Shown here: positions 16,582 through 23,426 of the stretch, one piece after another
Position numbering within the stretch: position 1 is the first letter of the stretch
How the letters are laid out: every line of letters starts with the position of its first letter
Assembly (NCBI GenBank): GCA_051747965.1
Contig: JBNJGS010000036.1
Location: 1 to 26,849 of the forward strand
Length of the DNA: 26,849 bases
From: JAQIBY01 sp051747965
GTDB taxonomy: Bacteria; Bacteroidota; Bacteroidia; Bacteroidales; ML635J-15
Reading direction: 5' to 3'
The notes under the pieces: model-generated
The model's input: only the letters and a program-made list of their open reading frames with translations
Database searches by the model: none
Told to the model about the DNA's origin: nothing
Program-made: the position numbers and the translations under genes

Positions 16582-18363
16582 TTACCTCTGTTCAGGATTC
16601 TTTTTTGGCTCAATATGGATCAGTTCTTCGGGTAATTTGCTGCCAAACTCCAGGCTGTTTCCGGTCCACCACAAAGCCTTTCCATTCCGTGTCGTTTCTG
16701 CTTCATTGAACATATAATCTTTAATGTTTTCGTCAAAATTGCTGGATTTCAGGGCTTCAGGCACATTGTTGACCAGTTCACTGTCCACGCGTTTACCAAC
16801 AGCAATCCATGAAAATTCAATTTCCTGCGGATAGTCAGCAGCCACAACAAAGCCTTCGGTAGTGATGGAATTGATGTAAATGTCTTCAGAGCGACCAATG
16901 GGGGTGATGGTAACCACTGGGCGTTCATCGGCAAGCAAATTCCTGTAGGATTTGTCAAAGAGTACAGTGACTTCCTGACCTGAAAGTTTCCCGAAGCCAT
17001 TATCGTACACGCTGATTTCTCTGCTTGTAACAGAAAATGCTGCGGTTTTTTCGGAGCCTGTATTTACCAGCTCTACCTGGGTTCCTGATGTATATGTATT
17101 GCCAAGACTATAGGAGGAGAAAACCTCTCCGCTTACAATTTGTCCGATGACATCACCATGCATCCAGGATCCAAGCATATCTCCGTAACTTGCCAACCCG
17201 ACACCTGCAGCAGAAGAGCCTTTTGCAACAATTCCGGAACCTATTGTTGAACTGGTAAAATATCCTCCGTAGCTAATATTTGATGAGCTTTTGTATGCCA
17301 AGGAACCAAAAATGGTAGCAGAACTGTTGGTGCCAATAACACCACCGCACCGGTTAAAATCATTGTAATTTGCACCGTGGACGCCAAACGTGTATTTATT
17401 TCCATAAAATGAATACCCTTTTATGGCGACATCTGTATTGAATGGGGAATAACTACTGCCACCATCATCGATTCCATACGCTCCATATCGATATGCATAA
17501 ATATTGGCATTCCCCGGACCATAACTATTATATGATCTGCGAGCGAACAACAAGTTCGTTTCATCCTGTTGAGTATTTTCAAGATGCAGTTTGTAATAAG
17601 GAGAGGTGCCAATTCCAACCTTCCCATATCTCCAAATAACACTGGCAGTATCTGATGTACCATGCCATGAAGGATCCGATTCTGCGTCGATATAACCCGC
17701 ATCATTTAAGAAAGTACTCACAGCCGGTGCTGTTCCGGTAAGGCTGCTCCAGTCTCCGTCAAAGCCCGGTGGTAGTACCACATAGCTGCCTCCTGTCAGG
17801 TATAGAGTGTCATTGCAATAGCTCAGGATTTGGGTTTCATCGGTAAGATATCCTGAAGCGGCATGATCCCCCCACAGATAGGCATTTGTCCAGTCAGTGA
17901 TATCAGTGCCCGTAATACCGGAGGCCGGTGAAACATCATAGACAGGGTCGGTTTCTGAATAAGTCTCCGCACTGCCTGATGTGTTGGCATGAAGTGCATA
18001 CGGAACACTGAGCAATTGTGTTGTTCCCAGATCAGTGTATCCTGAGCCATTATCCACCTCTATTCTGATAAAATGATCGGATGCTTGCCATGCAATGGTC
18101 GAAAAATTACCGCTGAGAACAGTGCCTGTTCCAATCTCAAGGGTAACCAGACCATATTGATTGGTTGTGGTGGAATGGTTCTCCTGATAAAGAACACTGC
18201 CACCGGCTTCAATGCTTATTCTCATCTCAACATTTGCCTGATCGAGAATGTTTCCTGTGTTATCACGTAAAACAGCCTGGTATTTCACAGCCTGTGGTGA
18301 CTGGGCAAAGGCAGTCACTGCGCAGATTAATGCAATAACGCTTAGAAGTAGTGCTTTTTTCAT
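16582..18363 (-). CDS. Secreted tail-fibre-like surface protein
   Basis: A 593-residue exported protein. Residues 1-21 form a signal peptide (ending AFAQ). Residues 22-125 match a domain common at the N-terminus of Bacteroidota surface proteins (QAVKYQAVLRDNTGNIL, then MRISI and LLSVPYALHA). The middle holds tail-fibre-like segments, including WRYGKVGIGTSPYYKLHL, followed by Gly/Ser/Tyr-rich beta repeats (GYSFYGNKYTFGVHG, GGVIGTNSS, GGYFTSS) that suggest a trimeric beta-helix stalk. The C-terminal 150 residues form a separate domain with three Trp. No T9SS sorting domain is visible at the end. The start is ATG 18363; a TTG two codons earlier was rejected. It lies 16 nt after the T9SS-sorted gene and ends at a strong terminator. 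Confidence 0.85.
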   Translation of the reverse strand: MKKALLLSVIALICAVTAFAQSPQAVKYQAVLRDNTGNILDQANVEMRISIEAGGSVLYQENHSTTTNQYGLVTLEIGTGTVLSGNFSTIAWQASDHFIRIEVDNGSGYTDLGTTQLLSVPYALHANTSGSAETYSETDPVYDVSPASGITGTDITDWTNAYLWGDHAASGYLTDETQILSYCNDTLYLTGGSYVVLPPGFDGDWSSLTGTAPAVSTFLNDAGYIDAESDPSWHGTSDTASVIWRYGKVGIGTSPYYKLHLENTQQDETNLLFARRSYNSYGPGNANIYAYRYGAYGIDDGGSSYSPFNTDVAIKGYSFYGNKYTFGVHGANYNDFNRCGGVIGTNSSATIFGSLAYKSSSNISYGGYFTSSTIGSGIVAKGSSAAGVGLASYGDMLGSWMHGDVIGQIVSGEVFSSYSLGNTYTSGTQVELVNTGSEKTAAFSVTSREISVYDNGFGKLSGQEVTVLFDKSYRNLLADERPVVTITPIGRSEDIYINSITTEGFVVAADYPQEIEFSWIAVGKRVDSELVNNVPEALKSSNFDENIKDYMFNEAETTRNGKALWWTGNSLEFGSKLPEELIHIEPKKNPEQR

Positions 18364-18379
18364 AGTCAAAGATTTTAGG

Positions 18380-18868
18380 TTATTTGGATTTTATGATTTT
18401 GTATAAGTTCTGCTTTTCCGATTCTGTGTTTTCAATCGTGAGAAGATAGGTGCCGGATGCAAAATTTTGCATAGATAATCTGTTCTTCCCGGATATCAGT
18501 ATATCTGTTGTAAGGAGCTTTCCAAGACTGTTGTATAAGTGATAGGTGTATTTTTCACCTGAGGCCGAAGGAAGGCCAATAATCAGGCTTTCAGATGTGG
18601 GATTCGGAAAAACTTCCGGCATGATTTCAAGTCTGTTATCCTCAATGGGAGTTTGTATAAGACCGGGCTGGATAAATCCCTGTGTGGTTATTATACCGGA
18701 ACTGCTCAGTGTTTCGGTTACCGGTTCGCCGATGGTTAATTCCATGTCAAGATTTCCGGCACTAAGATGTGCACCGGCGGAGGCAGTCACTTCATTTTGA
18801 ATCGTCTGTCCGTAAGATATGCCTGTCACAAGGGCACAAAGCAAAATCAGTAAAGATAGTTTTTTCAT
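18380..18868 (-). CDS. Small secreted protein with T9SS type A sorting domain
   Basis: A 162-residue protein made of a signal peptide (1-20, ending SYG), a short beta-rich module at about 21-75 (GEPVTETL, TTQGFIQPG) and a T9SS type A C-terminal sorting domain at about 85-162. The sorting domain shows VFPNPTSESLIIGLP, then YNSLGKLL, then FASGTYLLTIEN and a terminal Lys-rich strand. The sorting domain directs export through the outer membrane and cell-surface attachment. The cargo is only about 55 residues, and proteins of this pattern are common in the phylum without a known function. It is the first gene of a two-gene operon with the tail-fibre-like protein. Confidence 0.88.
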   Translation of the reverse strand: MKKLSLLILLCALVTGISYGQTIQNEVTASAGAHLSAGNLDMELTIGEPVTETLSSSGIITTQGFIQPGLIQTPIEDNRLEIMPEVFPNPTSESLIIGLPSASGEKYTYHLYNSLGKLLTTDILISGKNRLSMQNFASGTYLLTIENTESEKQNLYKIIKSK

Positions 18869-19124
18869 AAGATGATTATTTTATGGTTGTTACAATCTGC
18901 AATTTCTGATGTAGAAATTTCTGAATCTGTCTGGCACTAATGGTCATATTAATATACACCTATTAACTTGAAGATATAAGGAAAATATACCAAATATATA
19001 AAAGAATTTATTGCAGGTATTTAGAATGTGGTGAACGTTGGTTTTTTGCCAGATTATAAAAAGGCGAAATCTGAATGTTCTGTGATCAAATAATGTAATA
19101 AAACGACGTGTGTTTTTATCCGGT

Positions 19125-19162
19125 AATCATAAATGAAATAGCAGCTTATTCATTTTATGATT
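19125..19162. repeat. Imperfect palindrome with 16-nt arms
   Basis: The left arm is 19125-19140 (AATCATAAATGAAATA), the loop is GCAGCT, and the right arm is 19147-19162 (TATTCATTTTATGATT). The outer 9 bp pair perfectly; a one-base bulge then shifts the register and pairing resumes. It lies midway between two divergent transcription units, so a shared operator is possible. Confidence 0.5.
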
Positions 19163-19252
19163 TGATTTTTGATAGAGCTGTTTTATATAGTCTGGCAAAG
19201 ACAATATGGACCTTGGTTAATGTTTTGGTGTGAGAACTTTTGCCATAATATT

Positions 19253-19282
19253 TTTGTAATTCACGTAAAAGTGTTAGGTTTG
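19253..19282 (+). promoter_or_regulatory. Bacteroidota-type promoter of the lipoprotein gene
   Basis: TTTG at 19253-19256, an 18-nt spacer and TAGGTTTG at 19275-19282 (a perfect TAnnTTTG). The predicted leader is about 45 nt and contains an 11-bp tandem repeat. Confidence 0.6.
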
Positions 19283-19290
19283 TAGAGATA

Positions 19291-19312
19291 AACTTAATTT
19301 AAACTTAATTTA
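19291..19312 (+). repeat. 11-bp tandem direct repeat in the lipoprotein leader
   Basis: AACTTAATTTA occurs twice with no gap (19291-19301 and 19302-19312), followed by AAC, the start of a third copy. It lies between the predicted transcription start and the ATG at 19332. Confidence 0.8.
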
Positions 19313-19331
19313 AACAAAAAAATCAAATCTT

Positions 19332-19805
19332 ATGAAAAAAAATGTAATTCTTTTAGGAATCATTGCAATGATCTTTTTGCTATCATCATGCACGGCTCGT
19401 CTTGTTGATTTTACTGTTATTTCAACCAAAGCCCTGGATCTGACCGGTGGTAAAGCTTACGTTAAAGGGAATGAACGTGTTGAAGGTGTCGATAAGATAC
19501 ATCTCATTCTGGGTTTTCCGACAGGTACTGTTAATTTGAAAGAAGCCATTGATATGGCAATCGAATCCACTCCCGGCTGTGTGGCCCTTATGGACGGTGT
19601 TGTTTCCAGCAAGGCCTGGTTTGCTGTGTTTTACGGACAGTCAATGTATATCGTTGAAGGCACGCCACTTATTGATCCATCATCGGCCAGTATTGACTCA
19701 ATGCCTGAATATATGGCATTAAATATGGATAAAGATGGTAATATAACCAAAGAAGAACTTAACAAAGAAGAGTTTGAACTGAGAAAATCCGAAATAATGG
19801 ATTAA
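19332..19805 (+). CDS. Lipoprotein with EF-hand-like calcium loop, unknown function
   Basis: A 157-residue lipoprotein. The signal peptide ends in the lipobox LLSSC, with lipidated C20. The core, residues of about 22-115, is a compact alpha/beta domain (ISTKALDLTG, NLKEAIDMAI, GCVALMDGVV, WFAVFYGQSMYIVEG) that resembles small TRL-like envelope lipoproteins; this family call is uncertain. At residues 131-142 (NMDKDGNITKEE) there is a canonical EF-hand loop pattern, with N, D, D, N, T and E at positions 1, 3, 5, 7, 9 and 12. It is single and followed by a charged helix. It stands alone, with its own promoter and terminator. Confidence 0.8.
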   Translation: MKKNVILLGIIAMIFLLSSCTARLVDFTVISTKALDLTGGKAYVKGNERVEGVDKIHLILGFPTGTVNLKEAIDMAIESTPGCVALMDGVVSSKAWFAVFYGQSMYIVEGTPLIDPSSASIDSMPEYMALNMDKDGNITKEELNKEEFELRKSEIMD

Positions 19806-19833
19806 TTTTCTCAATAATTAAATAAGTACTGTC

Positions 19834-19868
19834 AAAAGGCTGTTCGTTTACCAACGGATGGCCTTTTT
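19834..19868 (+). terminator. Rho-independent terminator of the lipoprotein gene
   Basis: Stem AAAAGGC (19834-19840) with GCCTTTT (19861-19867), an inner CGTT/AACG stem with a TACC loop, and a run of five T ending at 19868. It lies about 30 nt past the stop codon. Confidence 0.8.
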
Positions 19869-20073
19869 GCTTGCTTACCTTTCAGGATTGCCAGGTGTCA
19901 CCTTTTATGTTACGTCGTGCTACAGCCTGTGCGTGAAATAGTAAATCAATTGCATGCATATCCGGGAGTGTTTTTTGTCAGACAATCAGTGGTTTATCTT
20001 GGTTATTAAATGTGAGAAATCAATGATGAACAAGAAGTCTTCCTTTATTTGTCTGATAAACAGATATACTTTA

Positions 20074-20104
20074 TTAGGATGGTTCAAAATTCTTATTATC
20101 TTTG
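20074..20104 (+). promoter_or_regulatory. Possible promoter of the carotenoid operon
   Basis: TATCTTTG at 20097-20104 is a perfect TAnnTTTG box. The -33 position carries TTAG (20074-20077) with a 19-nt spacer, a near match to TTTG. The leader would be about 70 nt to the ATG at 20181. I see no binding site for a known light or redox regulator. Confidence 0.45.
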
Positions 20105-20180
20105 ATATAATGTGAAAAGTGCTTTGTCACATTGTGATTTTGTGCCTGAATTATAACAATGGTTTTGCATTAGTCAGGAG

Positions 20181-21053
20181 ATGAAGAGAAATGAAAAACA
20201 AAAGAAGCAAATGAACCTTGATTTTTTCATAAAAACCAGTTATCGGATTTCCGGACTGATAACCAAAAGTTACAGCACCTCATTTTCTCTGGCTGTATCG
20301 TTTTTGCATAAAAATGAGAGACAGGCAATTTATGCCATTTACGGATTTGTCCGTCTGGCGGATGAGATTGTGGACAGTTTTCATGATCACGATAAAGCAT
20401 TTTTACTGGATAAGCTTGATAAAGATATGGATGCTGCTCTCAAGCATGGTATCAGTACAAATCCGGTGCTTACCGCTTTTGCTGATACTGTCATAAAATA
20501 TGGAATTGACAGAGAGCATATTCGTGCCTTTATGGATAGTATGCGAAGAGACATAAATCAATCCAATTACGACAATTCCGCGGATATCGAGCAATATATT
20601 TATGGCTCGGCCAATGTGGTAGGCCTCATGTGTTTGAAAGTGTTTTGTGGCAATGATCATCTTTTGTATGAAAATTTGCAGCGGCCGGCAGAAAAGCTTG
20701 GATCGGCTTTTCAAAAGGTCAATTTTATCCGCGATCTCAGGGATGATATGTTCAATCTGGGGCGCAATTACTTTCCGGAAATCGCATTTGATAATCTGAA
20801 CGAAGAAAGCAAAAGAGAGATTGAACAATCCATTGAAAAAGATTTCAGCGAAGCCCGGAGCGGAATAAGGCATTTGCCTGGCAGATCAAAGTTTGCTGTG
20901 GGCATTGCTTATTATTATTACCATGGCTTGTTTCGAAAGATCAAGCAAACATCTCCCGACAAATTGCTTTCGAAAAGAATTCGCTTATCAAATTTTAAAA
21001 AATATCTCATCATAAGCAAAGTCTGGATATTGTATCAATCTAAACAAATGTAA
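20181..21053 (+). CDS. crtB: Phytoene synthase (squalene/phytoene synthase family)
   Basis: A 290-residue trans-isoprenyl synthase that joins two geranylgeranyl-PP molecules to make phytoene, the first committed step of carotenoid synthesis. Both Asp-rich Mg-binding motifs are present: D61EIVD65 within YAIYGFVRLADEIVD, and D185LRDD189 within QKVNFIRDLRDD. YFP after GRN and the SYSTSF-like segment at about 30-36 are also typical of the family. Length is normal. Another in-frame Met at residue 11 could be the start; I kept the first. The stop codon directly abuts the ATG of idi. It opens an eight-gene pigment operon. A squalene-forming homologue is conceivable, but the neighbours argue for phytoene. 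Confidence 0.93.
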   Translation: MKRNEKQKKQMNLDFFIKTSYRISGLITKSYSTSFSLAVSFLHKNERQAIYAIYGFVRLADEIVDSFHDHDKAFLLDKLDKDMDAALKHGISTNPVLTAFADTVIKYGIDREHIRAFMDSMRRDINQSNYDNSADIEQYIYGSANVVGLMCLKVFCGNDHLLYENLQRPAEKLGSAFQKVNFIRDLRDDMFNLGRNYFPEIAFDNLNEESKREIEQSIEKDFSEARSGIRHLPGRSKFAVGIAYYYYHGLFRKIKQTSPDKLLSKRIRLSNFKKYLIISKVWILYQSKQM

Positions 21054-21581
21054 ATGCAGGAAAAGCTCGTACTTGTTGATCAGCATGATAAGCAAACCGG
21101 TGTGATGGAAAAGCTGGAGGCCCATAAAAAGGCCTTACTCCACCGTGCTGTTTCAGTATTTGTTTTTAATTCTGAAAATCAGTTACTCCTACAAAAAAGG
21201 GCACAGGAAAAATATCACTCTCCTGGCTTATGGACAAACACTGCCTGTACACATCCACGCCCCCTGGAAAATATTAAAGAGGCTGCTGACAGACGTTTGC
21301 AAGAAGAAATGGGAATGGGCAATTCCAATCTGCAAAAACTTTTTGATTTTATCTATAAAGAAAAGCTTGACCACGGATTAAGCGAGCATGAATTTGATCA
21401 TGTCTTTGTGGGTTTTTCGGATGAAATTCCAAAGCCGGATCCTGCCGAAGTTTGTGATTATGCATATATGGATGGGGATAATCTTTTGGAAGATGTCCGA
21501 AAACATCCGGAGGCTTATACTGTTTGGTTTAAAAAAATCATTGAGCGCGTCCTCAGGGAATATCAAATCATGAAAAGATAA
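21054..21581 (+). CDS. idi: Isopentenyl-diphosphate delta-isomerase, type I (Nudix)
   Basis: A 175-residue enzyme that interconverts IPP and DMAPP and so feeds prenyl chain synthesis. Visible active-site features are WTNTACTHPRP with the catalytic Cys65 and metal ligand His67, the His-containing AHKKALLH segment (24-30), E85 in the Nudix-like helix, and E111-H-E113 in SEHEFDH with the catalytic Glu pair. Length and motif order match type I enzymes. The gene starts directly after the crtB stop with no gap (TAA then ATG), which implies coupled translation and a dedicated role in raising precursor supply for the pigment. Confidence 0.95.
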   Translation: MQEKLVLVDQHDKQTGVMEKLEAHKKALLHRAVSVFVFNSENQLLLQKRAQEKYHSPGLWTNTACTHPRPLENIKEAADRRLQEEMGMGNSNLQKLFDFIYKEKLDHGLSEHEFDHVFVGFSDEIPKPDPAEVCDYAYMDGDNLLEDVRKHPEAYTVWFKKIIERVLREYQIMKR

Positions 21582-21602
21582 CAAACCCCAAAAACAGAAA
21601 AC

Positions 21603-22136
21603 ATGAAACATAAAAAATTATTTTTTTACCCAATATTTGCCATAATCCTTTTTGCGCTGCTTTCCTGTTCAACAATTCCCGAAGGTGTAACAGCGGTATC
21701 ACCCTTTGACAAGGAAAAATACCTCGGCAAATGGTATGAAATTGCTCGTTTTGATTTTAAATATGAGGAGGGATTGAATAATACAAGTGCAAACTATTCC
21801 GTGCGGGATGACGGAAAAATTAAGGTGATTAACAGGGGCTATGATTATGAAGAAGGCACCTGGGAAGAGGCCGTTGGGAAAGCCGGATTTGTACGCAGTG
21901 ATACCATTGCCATGCTAAAAGTGTCGTTTTTCGGACCCTTCTATGCCGGCTACAATGTCATTGCCATCGATCCTGATTACAAGTATGCACTGGTTGCCGG
22001 AGACAGCAGGGAATACTTGTGGATTCTCTCCAGAGAAAAAACCATGCCGGAAGATATCCGGAAAAGCTATGTGAACAAAGCTGAGGACCTGGGCTTTGAT
22101 ACTTCAGAACTGATTTGGGTTGAACATAACAAATAA
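21603..22136 (+). CDS. Blc-like lipocalin lipoprotein
   Basis: A 177-residue lipoprotein with lipobox LLSC (lipidated C22), so it is probably anchored in the outer or inner membrane facing the periplasm. The lipocalin signature G42-K-W44 in YLGKWYEIARFD is followed by strands (SANYSVRDDGKIKVINRG, YNVIAIDPDYKYALVAG, YLWILSRE), which together match the bacterial Blc family. Blc-type lipocalins form a beta-barrel with a hydrophobic pocket for fatty acids or lysophospholipids. It lies inside the carotenoid operon, 21 nt after idi and 16 nt before the CruF-type gene. That placement suggests a pigment or acyl-lipid ligand; this is inference. Confidence 0.92.
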   Translation: MKHKKLFFYPIFAIILFALLSCSTIPEGVTAVSPFDKEKYLGKWYEIARFDFKYEEGLNNTSANYSVRDDGKIKVINRGYDYEEGTWEEAVGKAGFVRSDTIAMLKVSFFGPFYAGYNVIAIDPDYKYALVAGDSREYLWILSREKTMPEDIRKSYVNKAEDLGFDTSELIWVEHNK

Positions 22137-22152
22137 GAACAGCATACAAAGT

Positions 22153-22800
22153 ATGGAGCTATATCCCAAAAGCAAATTGCCGCTTGGTGAAGTCAGGAAG
22201 TTTATCATCATCTTTTATATCGTTGGTGTATTGGGTTTTTTAATTCCCTTTACCAGGGATATTTTTATCCGGATTACCCCACTGGCTTTGCTGTTGTCAG
22301 TCTATTTGCTGGCAGTATATCATAAGTCCTTTACACCAAAAACACTTGTGGGATTTGCTCTGGTATATGTCCTGGGATTTTTCATTGAAGCCATTGGGGT
22401 CAATACAGGCTTGATCTTCGGACACTACCGGTACGGCAGCGGACTGGGCATCAAATTGTTTGAAACCCCGCTGATGATCGGTGTCAACTGGTTATTTCTG
22501 ACCTATACCAGTTTGTCAGTAGTTCGCAGCATGAAAATAAAAAAGGTGCTCAGCGTTTTTCTGGCCCCCTTGCTGATGCTGGTTTATGATCTGATTCTGG
22601 AGATTGTCGCACCCAAAATGGATATGTGGAGCTGGGAAAACACTGCTGTTCCACTGAAAAATTATCTGGCCTGGTATGGCATCGGAGTGGCATTTGCACT
22701 TATATTTACAGTTTTCAGAATTAACACCAAAAATCCATTGTCTCTTGTATTGCTGGTTTGTCAGTTTGTTTTCTTCATTTTTCTGGCCATTTTACTATGA
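22153..22800 (+). CDS. cruF: CruF-type carotenoid 1',2'-hydratase (integral membrane)
   Basis: A 215-residue polytopic membrane protein of the carotenoid biosynthesis protein family (formerly DUF422). I count about seven hydrophobic segments. The family signature is seen in FIEAIGVNTG and FGHYRYGSGLG, followed by PLMIGVNW and DLILEIVAPKMDMWSW. CruF adds water to the psi end of carotenes to give a 1'-hydroxyl group. I chose the ATG at 22153 (MELYPK), 16 nt after the lipocalin stop; an earlier in-frame ATG at 22120 lies inside the lipocalin gene. The stop overlaps the next start (ATGA). The hydroxyl it makes is the natural acceptor for the glycosyltransferase two genes downstream. Confidence 0.85.
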   Translation: MELYPKSKLPLGEVRKFIIIFYIVGVLGFLIPFTRDIFIRITPLALLLSVYLLAVYHKSFTPKTLVGFALVYVLGFFIEAIGVNTGLIFGHYRYGSGLGIKLFETPLMIGVNWLFLTYTSLSVVRSMKIKKVLSVFLAPLLMLVYDLILEIVAPKMDMWSWENTAVPLKNYLAWYGIGVAFALIFTVFRINTKNPLSLVLLVCQFVFFIFLAILL

Positions 22801-23426
22801 TATCCATGATAAAAGCAAAGCACCATATTGTCATTTATCCAATGTTTAAACGTCTCACGCGTTTTTTCATGAAACGGAAATTTAAGTCCGTAAGCATACA
22901 TGGCAACTTCCCGGACAACGGTAATGCAGTTTTGGTACTTTCGAATCACATCAGCTGGTGGGATGGGTTTTGGATGATGCATTTGAATTTAACCCGTCTG
23001 AAACGAAGATTTCATTTTATGATGCTGGAAGATCAATTGAGAAAAAACTGGTATTTTCAGTATTCCGGTGGGTATTCCGTTAAGAAAAAATCCCGCAGCC
23101 TTCTGGAAAGCCTTGCATATACATCATCTTTACTGGAGGATAAGCAAAATATGGTTTTTGTGTTTCCGCAGGGCCGGATTCACTCCATGCATCAGCACCA
23201 TATCAGTTTTGAAAAAGGCGTATCACGCATCATTGGTCAGTGCTCCCCGGATACCCAAATTGTCTTTGCCGCAAACCTGATTGATTATTTTTCTGATGCA
23301 AAACCCAGCCTTTTTATGCACATCAAAACATTCAGAGCAAACGATTTACAAACAGTGCCGGTGGAAACTGCATACAACAGATTTTATACCCGGGTTCTGG
23401 ACAATCACAAAAAGAAGGTATCATGA
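22797..23426 (+). CDS. PlsC-like acyltransferase, candidate carotenoid-glycoside acylase
   Basis: A 209-residue member of the lysophospholipid acyltransferase superfamily. The catalytic NHISWWD (H51, D56) matches NHx4D. The acceptor-binding motif reads FPQGR (124-127), with Gln in place of the usual Glu of FPEG. Length is short, which suits a stand-alone acyltransferase. I chose the ATG at 22797, which overlaps the cruF stop as ATGA; a Met three codons later is also possible. In green sulfur bacteria an acyltransferase (CruD) acylates the sugar of a carotenoid glycoside; this gene, placed between the hydratase and the glycosyltransferase, may do the same. Phosphatidic acid synthesis is the alternative. 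Confidence 0.82.
   Translation: MISMIKAKHHIVIYPMFKRLTRFFMKRKFKSVSIHGNFPDNGNAVLVLSNHISWWDGFWMMHLNLTRLKRRFHFMMLEDQLRKNWYFQYSGGYSVKKKSRSLLESLAYTSSLLEDKQNMVFVFPQGRIHSMHQHHISFEKGVSRIIGQCSPDTQIVFAANLIDYFSDAKPSLFMHIKTFRANDLQTVPVETAYNRFYTRVLDNHKKKVS

Larger units (their letters stand above)
18869..19331. other. Divergent AT-rich intergenic region (463 nt)
   Basis: No gene was found. The region holds a minus-strand TATATTTG box (18998-18991) that could serve the operon starting at 18868 with a leader of about 120 nt, and a short inverted repeat in that leader (AATTTCT 18901-18907 with AGAAATT 18913-18919). It also holds a long imperfect palindrome at 19125-19162 and the promoter and 11-bp tandem repeat of the lipoprotein gene at the right end. 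Confidence 0.6.
19806..20180. other. Intergenic region before the carotenoid operon (375 nt)
   Basis: No gene was found. It holds the terminator of the lipoprotein gene (19834-19868) and a possible promoter for the carotenoid operon (20074-20104). Between them, about 200 nt show no structure that I could support. Confidence 0.6.
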
